From NCBI RefSeq assembly GCF_026151205.1, contig NC_087079.1, forward strand, positions 13,952,445-14,012,444: a DNA stretch of 60,000 nucleotides, written 5' to 3'. Origin of the DNA: Bolinopsis microptera. Its lineage: Eukaryota; Ctenophora; Tentaculata; Lobata; Bolinopsidae. Shown one piece after another: positions 10,625 to 19,117 of the stretch. The notes beneath the pieces are model-generated. The model was given only the letters and a program-made list of their open reading frames with translations. It was not told where the DNA came from and did no database searches. Within the stretch, counting starts at the first letter, position 1, and each line of letters starts with the position of its first letter. The translations under genes were made by a program, and so were the position numbers.

Positions 10625-10890
10625 GCAGAGAGGTCAGTTTAACATATGTTGGGTCAGTACGAGGTTGAGTTATGGAGTGTTTACAGAATACTAGGGTTAC
10701 TATGTTGCGGCTATCGACAGGATAGTTAGGGATTGTTTAGCCGGGGCAAGCACTGTAGTAAGAGGTTTAACATAGTTTAGGTCAACACGAGGTGTGTTTG
10801 AGTTTGTACGAGGTTGAGTTATGGAGTGTTTAGAGAAGACTAAGGTTACAAGGGCGTGACTATCGACGGAATAGTGGAGAGAGGGTTAGC
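10625..10890. repeat. Degenerate tandem duplication at the edge of the satellite block
   Basis: The string GTACGAGGTTGAGTTATGGA recurs with a following GTGTTTA(C/G)AGAA..CTA(A/G)GGTTAC and ...CTATCGAC(A/G)G at about 10660 and 10818, which marks two or more diverged units of roughly 150-160 bp. It probably is an older edge of the satellite at 11140-15420. Confidence 0.55.
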
Positions 10891-11139
10891 TTTTGAGGAT
10901 ACAGGAGTGCCAGTTTACCCGATCGAGAGGGGGGTCATTTTGATACCGGGCAGGTTCTGTAGCTAGAACCTGTTAAGGTTAGGTCGTTCAGTTAGGTAGA
11001 TGGTCATAATGGTCAGTATAATATTGGCGGTCGTAGAATAGTGGAGCATTACGTAGTTACTATTATCAGGCTTGGTTGTGGCCGGGGTCAACAATGGTCG
11101 GTCCGACACCAAGGGATGTCTTAACAACACTGGGCTCTG

Positions 11140-11555
11140 GCAGAGCGAGAGTCAGCAATGGTTGACTCAGATAGGTAAAGCTAGATTAAGGGTAAGAGTC
11201 CGGGTGGAATAGTCAGCACTGGTTGACTTAGACAGATAAAGCTAGACTAAGAATAAGAGCCCGGGAGGAATAGTCAGCACTGGTTGACTTAGATAGATAG
11301 AGCTAGACTAAGAGTAAGAGCCCGGGAGGAATAGTCAGCAATGGTTGACTTAGACAGATAAAGCTAGACTAAGAATAAGAGCCCGGGAGGAATAGTCAGC
11401 ACTGGTTGACTTAGATAGATAAAGCTAGACTAAGAGTAAGAGCCCGGGAGGAATAGTCAGCAATGGTTGACTTAGACAGATAAAGCTAGATTAAGAATAA
11501 GAGCCCGGGAGGAATAGTCAGCACTGGTTGACTTAGACAGATAAAGCTAGATTAA
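11140..11555. repeat. 61-bp minisatellite, block 1
   Basis: Head-to-tail monomers of 61 bp with the core GGAATAGTCAGCAATGGTTG and the segment AGCTAGATTAAG. Variants alternate CAATGG/CACTGG and AGTCCGGG/AGCCCGGG. Every monomer carries a TTAA, the target of the foldback elements that interrupt the array. Confidence 0.9.
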
Positions 11556-12285
11556 GGGGGCCGGGGGGGTCTTCATCAAAATTCTCTCGAAATTGATTTT
11601 ATAGTTGTTTCTGATAGAGAGGAGTGATATCTATCAGCTGCTTTTGGTCCCATGGAAAAATATTGTTCCTAGCCAAAATTATCGCCAGTCAAAGGTCAGC
11701 GCTCATGTGTAATTGTATTGCGCGAGCGATTTTCAATCGCGCGCCCTGAAAATCGAGTCTAAAAATCTATCTTCTCCTACATTTTTTGAGCAATCACCCT
11801 GAAACTTTCAGGATATGTTCTATGGATCATTTAAAAGATATCTGTCGAGCCGAATTTTGAGATAGGCCTTAAAAGATTTTTTATTCAATTTTGAAAATCT
11901 TGGACCTCATTTTTTTACGATTTTTCCAGGTCCAAGATTTTCAAAATTGAATAAAAAATCTTCTAAGGCCTATCTCAAAATTCGGCTCGACAGATATCTT
12001 CTAAATGATCCCTAGAACATATCCTGAAAGTTTCAGGGTGATTGCTCAAAAAATGTAGGAGAAGATAGATTTTTAGACTCGATTTTCAGGGCGCGCGATT
12101 GAAAATCGCTCGCGCAATACAATTACACATGAACGCTGACTTTTGACTGGCGATAATTTTGGCTAGGAACAATATTTTTCCATGGGACCAAAAGCAGCTG
12201 ATAGATATTACTCCCCTCTATCAGAAACAACTATAAAATCAATTTCGAGAGAATTTTGATGAAGACCCCCCCCCCCCCGGCCCCC
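11556..12285. mobile_element. TTAA foldback element, copy 1
   Basis: A 730-bp near-perfect palindrome flanked by TTAA at 11552-11555 and 12286-12289. The left end is GGGGGCCGGGGGGGTCTTC; the right end is its complement with a longer C tract (13 C). The arms of about 355 bp meet at a short spacer (CATTTTTTTACGATTTTTCC) between GGACCT and AGGTCC. There is no coding capacity. Transcribed, it would give a long hairpin RNA. Confidence 0.92.
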
Positions 12286-12289
12286 TTAA

Positions 12290-12533
12290 GGGTAAGAGTC
12301 CGGGTGGAATAGTCAGCAATGGTTAACTCAGATAGGTTAAGCTAGATTAAGGGTAAGAGTCCGAGTGGAATAGTCAGCAATGGTTGACTCAGATAGGTTA
12401 AGCTAGATTAAGGGTAAGAGTCCGGGTGGAATAGTCAGCAATGGTTGACTTAGACAGATAAAGCTAGATTAAGAATAAGAGCCCAGGAGGAATAGTCAGC
12501 ACTGGTTGACTTAGACAGATAAAGCTAGATTAA
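12290..12533. repeat. 61-bp minisatellite, block 2 (four monomers)
   Basis: Four monomers carrying a characteristic series of variants (AGTCCGGG, AGTCCGAG, AGTCCGGG, AGCCCAGG). The same series recurs in blocks 3 and 4, showing that element plus monomers were amplified together. Confidence 0.9.
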
Positions 12534-13261
12534 GGGGGCCGGGGGGGTCTTCATCAAAATTCTCTCGAAATTGATTTTATAGTTGTTTCTGATAGAGAGG
12601 AGTGATATCTATCAGCTGCTTTTGGTCCCATGGAAAAATATTGTTCCTAGCCAAAATTATCGCCAGTCAAAGGTCAGCGATCATGTGTAATTGTATTGCG
12701 CGAGCGATTTTCAATCGCGCGCCCTGAAAATCGAGTCTAAAAATCTATCTTCTCCTACATTTTTTGAGCAATCACCCTGAAACTTTCAGGATATGTTCTA
12801 TGGATCATTTAAAAGATATCTGTCGAGCCGAATTTTGAGATAGGCCTTAAAAGATTTTTTATTCAATTTTGAAAATCTTGGACCTCATTTTTTTACGATT
12901 TTTCCAGGTCCAAGATTTTCAAAATTGAATAAAAAATCTTCTAAGGCCTATCTCAAAATTCGGCTCGACAGATATCTTCTAAATGATCCCTAGAACATAT
13001 CCTGAAAGTTTCAGGGTGATTGCTCAAAAAATGTAGGAGAAGATAGATTTTTAGACTCGATTTTCAGGGCGCGCGATTGAAAATCGCTCGCGCAATACAA
13101 TTACACATGAACGCTGACTTTTGACTGGCGATAATTTTGGCTAGGAACAATATTTTTCCATGGGACCAAAAGCAGCTGATAGATATTACTCCCCTCTATC
13201 AGAAACAACTATAAAATCAATTTCGAGAGAATTTTGATGAAGACCCCCCCCCCCGGCCCCC
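12534..13261. mobile_element. TTAA foldback element, copy 2
   Basis: Flanked by TTAA at 12530-12533 and 13262-13265. Almost identical to copy 1; the right-hand C tract is 11. Starts 978 bp after copy 1. Confidence 0.92.
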
Positions 13262-13265
13262 TTAA

Positions 13266-13509
13266 GGGTAAGAGTCCGGGTGGAATAGTCAGCAATGGTT
13301 AACTCAGATAGGTTAAGCTAGATTAAGGGTAAGAGTCCGAGTGGAATAGTCAGCAATGGTTGACTCAGATAGGTTAAGCTAGATTAAGGGTAAGAGTCCG
13401 GGTGGAATAGTCAGCAATGGTTGACTTAGACAGATAAAGCTAGATTAAGAATAAGAGCCCAGGAGGAATAGTCAGCACTGGTTGACTTAGACAGATAAAG
13501 CTAGATTAA
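13266..13509. repeat. 61-bp minisatellite, block 3
   Basis: Same four-monomer variant series as block 2, including the shared GGTTAACTCAG variant in the first monomer. Confidence 0.9.
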
Positions 13510-14234
13510 GGGGGCCGGGGGGGTCTTCATCAAAATTCTCTCGAAATTGATTTTATAGTTGTTTCTGATAGAGAGGAGTGATATCTATCAGCTGCTTTTG
13601 GTCCCATGGAAAAATATTGTTCCTAGCCAAAATTATCGCCAGTCAAAGGTCAGCGATCATGTGTAATTGTATTGCGCGAGCGATTTTCAATCGCGCGCCC
13701 TGAAAATCGAGTCTAAAAATCTATCTTCTCCTACATTTTTTGAGCAATCACCCTGAAACTTTCAGGATATGTTCTATGGATCATTTAAAAGATATCTGTC
13801 GAGCCGAATTTTGAGATAGGCCTTAAAAGATTTTTTATTCAATTTTGAAAATCTTGGACCTCATTTTTTTACGATTTTTCCAGGTCCAAGATTTTCAAAA
13901 TTGAATAAAAAATCTTCTAAGGCCTATCTCAAAATTCGGCTCGACAGATATCTTCTAAATGATCCCTAGAACATATCCTGAAAGTTTCAGGGTGATTGCT
14001 CAAAAAATGTAGGAGAAGATAGATTTTTAGACTCGATTTTCAGGGCGCGCGATTGAAAATCGCTCGCGCAATACAATTACACATGAACGCTGACTTTTGA
14101 CTGGCGATAATTTTGGCTAGGAACAATATTTTTCCATGGGACCAAAAGCAGCTGATAGATATTACTCCCCTCTATCAGAAACAACTATAAAATCAATTTC
14201 GAGAGAATTTTGATGAAGACCCCCCCCGGCCCCC
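13510..14234. mobile_element. TTAA foldback element, copy 3
   Basis: Flanked by TTAA at 13506-13509 and 14235-14238. The right-hand C tract is 8. Starts 976 bp after copy 2. Confidence 0.92.
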
Positions 14235-14238
14235 TTAA

Positions 14239-14482
14239 GGGTAAGAGTCCGGGTGGAATAGTCAGCAATGGTTGACTCAGATAGGTTAAGCTAGATTAAG
14301 GGTAAGAGTCCGAGTGGAATAGTCAGCAATGGTTGACTCAGATAGGTTAAGCTAGATTAAGGGTAAGAGTCCGGGTGGAATAGTCAGCAATGGTTGACTT
14401 AGACAGATAAAGCTAGATTAAGAATAAGAGCCCAGGAGGAATAGTCAGCACTGGTTGACTTAGACAGATAAAGCTAGATTAA
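14239..14482. repeat. 61-bp minisatellite, block 4
   Basis: Same four-monomer series, but the first monomer has GGTTGACTCAG instead of GGTTAACTCAG. Confidence 0.9.
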
Positions 14483-15217
14483 GGGGGCCGGGGGGGTCTT
14501 CATCAAAATTCTCTCGAAATTGATTTCATAGTTGTTTCTGATAGAGAGGAGTGATATCTATCAGCTGCTTTTGGTCCCATGGAAAAATATTGTTCCTAGC
14601 CAAAATTATCGCCAGTCAAAGGTCAGCGATCATGTGTAATTGTATTGCGCGAGCGATTTTCAATTGCGCGCCCTGAAAATCGAGTCTAAAAATCTATCTT
14701 CTCCTACATTTTTTGAGCAATCACCCTGAAACTTTCAGGATATGTTCTATGGATCATTTAGAAGATATCTGTCGAGCCGAATTTTGAGATAGGCCTTAGA
14801 AGATTTTTTATTCAATTTTGAAAATCTTGGACCTCATTTTTTTACGATTTTTCCAGGTCCAAGATTTTCAAAATTGAATAAAAATCTTCTAAGGCCTATC
14901 TCAAAATTCGGCTCGACAGATATCTTCTAAATGATCCCTAGAACATATCCTGAAAGTTTCAGGGTGATTGCTCAAAAAATGTAGGAGAAGATAGATTTTT
15001 AGACTCGATTTTCAGGGCGCGCGATTGAAAATCGCTCGCGCAATACAATTACACATGAACGCTGACCTTTGACTGGCGATAATTTTGGCTAGGAACAATA
15101 TTTTTCCATGGGACCAAAAGCAGCTGATAGATATTACTCCCCTCTATCAGAAACAACTATAAAATCAATTTCGAGAGAATTTTGATGAAGACCCCCCCCC
15201 CCCCCCCCCCGGCCCCC
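14483..15217. mobile_element. TTAA foldback element, copy 4
   Basis: Flanked by TTAA at 14479-14482 and a doubled TTAATTAA at 15218-15225. The C tract is 19. It differs from copies 1-3 by several substitutions (for example TTAGAAGA in the left arm), some of which improve pairing of the two arms. Starts 973 bp after copy 3. Confidence 0.92.
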
Positions 15218-15221
15218 TTAA

Positions 15222-15420
15222 TTAAGGGTAAGAGTCCGGGTGGAATAGTCAGCAATGGTTGACTCAGATAGGTTAAGCTAGATTAAGGGTAAGAGTCCGA
15301 GTGGAATAGTCAGCAATGGTTGACTCAGATAGGTAAAGCTAGATTAAGGGTAAGAGTCCGGGAGGAATAGTCAGCAATGGTTGACTCAGATAGGTAAAGC
15401 TGGATTAAGGGTAGGATTAA
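15222..15420. repeat. 61-bp minisatellite, block 5
   Basis: Three further monomers closing the higher-order array; the last is followed by non-repetitive sequence. Confidence 0.88.
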
Positions 15421-15699
15421 CGGCAGGAAGTGTGTTGCGTAATATTTGAGGCAGTATGAATCGGAGTAATTAGGAATTTGTTGCATAGTATTTGAGGCAA
15501 TATGAGTCTAAGTGACTAAGCGTTTGGTTGAGCAAATATTCGATTATTCGTTGTTCAGTTAAGTACCTTGGGTACCTTTATTATACCCTTTGTTTGTATT
15601 CTCACCCTATTCGATAGAGGGTCATGGTTGATACCGGACTATTATAAGGGACCAGGACCAGTTATGGTTGGGGCCTGGTGAGCACGGATGGAACGTGTC

Positions 15700-16185
15700 G
15701 TTAGAGGTTTAGAATCGACAATGGTTGATTCAGGGCGTCTAGATCAGAGCAAGTCAGCAAGAGGAAGAACCAACAGTGGTTGATTCTGGGCACCTAGATT
15801 AAGGTAAGAGGAAGAAGCGACAATGGTTGTTTCAGGGCATCTAGATTAAGGTAAGACGAAGAAGCGACAATGGTTGTTTCAGGGCATCTAGATTAAGGTA
15901 AGAGGAAGAAGCAACAATGGTTCTTTCAGGGCGTCTAGATTAGAGCAAGAGGAAGAACCAACAGTGGTTGGTTCTGGGCACCTAGATTAAGGTAAGAGGA
16001 AGAAGCGACAATGGTTGTTTCAGGGCATCTAGATTAAGGTAAGAGGAAGAAGCAACAATGGTTGTTTCCGGGCGTCTAGATTAGAGCAAGAAGAAGAACC
16101 AACAGTGGTTGATTCTGGGCATCTAGATTAAGGTAAGAGGAAGAAGCAACAATGGTTGTTTCAGGGAATCTAGATCAGGCACGGT
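15700..16185. repeat. 47-bp minisatellite related to the 61-bp array
   Basis: About ten monomers of 47 bp with the core GAAGAAGCGACAATGGTTG and CATCTAGATTAAGGTAAGA. The CAATGGTTG box and the TCTAGATTAAGG segment are shared with the 61-bp monomers, so the two arrays probably have one origin. Confidence 0.88.
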
Positions 16186-16635
16186 CAAGGCGAGTTGACC
16201 GTGCTATCCGTGTTTTATATTGCAGCGCTAGATCGCTGGGCGTTTATGGGCGATACGAGTCTGGTTAATTAGGATTTGAAGTAGAGGTTGTCGGATTATT
16301 CATTGTGTTGTTTCATAGTTTAAATTTGTGTACCCTTTATTATCACGCTCGTTTCCATTGTCCAAACCCTTAATTAAATGCAAATAAACTTCGAACCGGG
16401 AAGCAAGTGTCCACTGCTTACATAACGTTCGCCTTTATATAATCGAACCATGAGTAAAATATTCTCATGACTAGCACGGTAACGTCAGACCTTAGAATCA
16501 CAGTCAGTTGGCGAAATCTTCTGGAATAATCTATTTCTAATAACTCAATCCCCCACGCGTGATAATCACCGATCTTTATCAATATTTTTGATATCTGAGT
16601 TAAGTTCACGACCAAAAGGGTTTTAAGAGGTTGTC

Positions 16636-16674
16636 GGGGGGGGGGGGGGGGGGGGGGGGGGGGTGGGGGGGGGG
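16636..16674. repeat. Poly(G) tract interrupted by one T
   Basis: 28 G, one T, then 10 G. It lies just downstream of the last exon of the F-lectin/Ig gene. G runs of this kind also cap the TTAA foldback elements, so this may be a relic of one; an assembly artefact is also possible. Confidence 0.8.
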
Positions 16675-16700
16675 CGTCAGACAATAGATTTAAACAATTA

Positions 16701-16889
16701 TCACTTTAACAAACCTGGTTGCTTTAGCAGACTCAGTAAAACATTCACTTTACCCTCTGGCGAATCAGGGTACAAGCATGAGGTCACTACGCAAGTATAC
16801 ATCATATACTCGTCAGGTTCTGTTAAAGTTAACGTCGAGGTCTGGAGGCCCTCTGAGTTAATTTCTCCTCCATCAGATTCTTGTTGCAC
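16701..16889 (-). CDS. F-lectin/Ig gene, exon 3 (second half of Ig domain 2)
   Basis: Acceptor TTTTCAG before 16889. Encodes VQQESDGGEINSEGLQTSTL and on to YMMYTCVVTSC, the E-to-F strand region with the second Ig cysteine. The frame can end at the TGA at 16701-16703 (...KQPGLLK), giving a secreted protein of about 365 residues. Alternatively a donor CCAG|GTTTGT at 16714 would splice in phase 1 to a further exon, which I cannot find; the poly(G) tract lies just beyond. Confidence 0.7.
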   Translation of the reverse strand: MQQESDGGEINSEGLQTSTLTLTEPDEYMMYTCVVTSCLYPDSPEGKVNVLLSLLKQPGLLK

Positions 16890-17020
16890 CTGAAAATTGC
16901 AAAACTTAGTCACTACTTCTTCACAACAAAAAATGTTATCTACGAAGATTAATATGAGAGAATAAGCTATCATGAATTTGTAGATGCCGAATGTTTTCCA
17001 ATCTACCAAACTTGGTTTAC

Positions 17021-17868
17021 CTCAGAACTTAAAGTCCACACTACTGTAACAGCCACTGTTAAGCCAGAAACAGTGCACGATAGTGTCGTCTCCAATCCCT
17101 CAAAAGTCCTCTTATTGAAACCCTGAAGGCTATAAGTCAGAAGATGGACCTCTGTTGACAATGACTCTGAAGCTTGGTGTTTCTCAGATAACAGGGTACA
17201 TGTATAGGTTTTATCCTCAGTGATCGCTGCTCCCTGTATGACTAATGTCCCCACCTGCTGCTCTCCTTCAATATCATATTCTCCATTTGCAGACTCAAAA
17301 TGTTCACTTTTTGCAGAGTCCCATCCAACCCAACTTATCTGCATCTCTCTTGATATCCCTCTTACTAAACACGACAATTCCCTTTGCTCTCCGTCCACCA
17401 TCACTTCCTGGTTTACAGCCTCCATAGTCACCTCTCCTCCAAATACCTCTACTTCTGCTAACTGCACAGAATGGTTCTCATTTGCATTTGCCTCAATGGT
17501 GATCTGCTTTCCCAGGGCTCCTAGTTCTCCGAATGGGTACTGCTGCTGTCCGTCCTGGTAATTCACAGTTCCAATAATCACGTCTCCAACTTTTACCGAA
17601 ACTGCACTCAACCACACGCCCAAACCCTTATCCACGCGACTCCAAAGAACGATCGAGTCTATAAAGTAGACTTCAAAGAATGTCAATTTCCACCATGCTC
17701 CGGCTCCTTTAGTGGCAGTTTGGGTTATTGTATTACTCTGAGAACTGACCCAGTTGCCGTCCTTGTTACCGTCAATAGCTTTCTCTGCTGTGCCTAGTGC
17801 CACTCCTTGGCTTCCAACAAAGTCGTCAACCTGGGTAGCTGTCCCCTTGGATGCTATGTTTGATAAAC
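17021..17868 (-). CDS. F-lectin/Ig gene, exon 2: F-type lectin domain, Ig 1, first half of Ig 2
   Basis: Acceptor CACCAG, donor GAG|GTAAAC. Residues ~22-165 of the full protein form an F5/8C-like or F-type lectin (fucolectin) domain: NIASKGTATQ, AIDGNKDGNW, GAWWKLTF, IVLWSRVD, LAEVEVFGG. Two immunoglobulin domains follow. Ig 1 (~169-262) has LSCLV, ISWVGW and KTYTCTL; Ig 2 starts with LSCTVSG and VVWTL. In sugar-binding F-type lectins the motif is H-x24-R-x-D-x4-(R/K). Here RVD is present, but the His position is Thr and the final Arg/Lys is Val, so canonical fucose binding is doubtful. The architecture suggests an extracellular recognition protein; the ligand is unknown. Confidence 0.8.
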
Positions 17869-18039
17869 CTGGTGAATTTGAAGAGAGCTATATTTTTAAA
17901 ATCAGCTTTTATTTACCTAGATAAATCTATCTGCTAAAATCGTGCCTTAAATGATATTTTTTCATTTATTGACATTGTTCAAGAACACAAACTAGTAAAT
18001 TGTGAGAAATAAGACTTTTGGTTTTGTATTGTAACTTAC

Positions 18040-18100
18040 CTTTCGACCGAGAGACGAGATAGCTAAGTAAAACCCAGATATGCAGTGTTTTAAACAACAT
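18040..18100 (-). CDS. F-lectin/Ig gene, exon 1: signal peptide
   Basis: ATG at 18098-18100. Encodes MLFKTLHIWVLLSYLVSRSK plus one base, with a strong donor G|GTAAGT. Phase 1 joins exactly to the acceptor at 17868 (G|GT = Gly). The short basic start and hydrophobic core are a typical secretory signal, which supports secretion of the lectin/Ig protein. The 18-bp minisatellite begins about 50 bp upstream, inside the presumed promoter/5'UTR region. Confidence 0.75.
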
Positions 18101-18148
18101 CCTCAGATCAACATTCTATCAATGAACAAATGATATTAATAATTGACA

Positions 18149-18366
18149 TGGGTAATGGTGGTGAGGTGGGTAATGGTGGTGAGGTGGGTAATGGTGGTGA
18201 GGTGGGTAATGGTGGTGAGGTGGGTAATGGTGGTGAGGTGGGTAATGTTGGTGAGGTGGGTAATGGTGGTGAGGTGGGTAATGGTGGTGAGGTGGGTAAT
18301 GGTGGTGAGGTGGGTAAAGTTGGTGAGGTGGGTAATGTTGGTGAGGTGGGTAATGGTGGGGAGGTG
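18149..18366. repeat. 18-bp minisatellite
   Basis: About 12 head-to-tail copies of GGTAATGGTGGTGAGGTG, open in several frames on both strands purely because the unit is a multiple of three. It lies immediately upstream of the F-lectin/Ig start codon. Confidence 0.93.
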
Positions 18367-18874
18367 GTGCAGGTTTGCAATTTGCATGAACACAGGATTA
18401 TTTAGTTAATCAGAAAATATTTACAGTCTCAGATTTAATTGCTAGATATTTAAATTACTCCATGGTTATTGCTGCTAGACTTAAACTAGTCTTCCAGTAT
18501 GAAGCGATAGATGTTGAAACAATGAACTGTAATTTAAAAGATTTAAAACAACGAACTGTAACGGTAGACTAGTAAAAATGCCAATGGAGCTAGACACTAG
18601 ACAGTAGACCAAAGAGTACCTCACGAATCACGCCAAAGATGTGTATTTGTAGGCTGTAAGTGTGGCAACCATGAATTCTATACAAACTCCTCAGTCCTCA
18701 AATCATGGGCCATGGGTCGACCCTGGTCGTTGTCCAAATCTTAACTATTACGAGGCCATTTAGTCTACACTCTACACTCTACAGTTACTATACTAGTAAC
18801 CAAGGCTCAACCGGGACCTTTTTTTGGCTGTGACTAGGACTAGAAAAAAGTGCCGGGACCGGGATTAATAGCCA

Positions 18875-18886
18875 GGATCTCGGTCC
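18875..18886. repeat. Target-site duplication, 3' side of the I/Jockey-type LINE
   Basis: GGATCTCGGTCC, repeated exactly at 24701-24712. It borders the element's poly(A) (read as T on the + strand). Confidence 0.93.
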
Positions 18887-19117
18887 TTTTTTTTTTTTTT
18901 TTTTAAAGAGAGGCTGGGCCAAGATAGCCCACGAGAGGATAGCATTGAGATGCTCTGCCTACCTCTGGGGTGTGGCAACCTTGGGGAAGGTTGCCGGTGA
19001 AATCAGAGTGATTGGTGGAGGATGGTGTAAGATGATATATGAGTCAAAATGATACGCTTAAATGCCAGCTGGGTTTGGAAAAGTAAAACGAGACGAGACA
19101 GCATATGAAATAATACT

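Noticed and set aside
11140-16185. Regular repeats with variable-looking intervals, superficially CRISPR-like
   Set aside because: Monomers are contiguous without unique spacers, and the genome is eukaryotic; this is a minisatellite.
16418-16684. Open frame with a long proline run
   Set aside because: The prolines come from the poly(G) tract read on the minus strand; the rest has no family resemblance or splice support.
18108-18409. Four overlapping open frames on both strands
   Set aside because: By-products of an 18-bp repeat with no stop codon in several frames.
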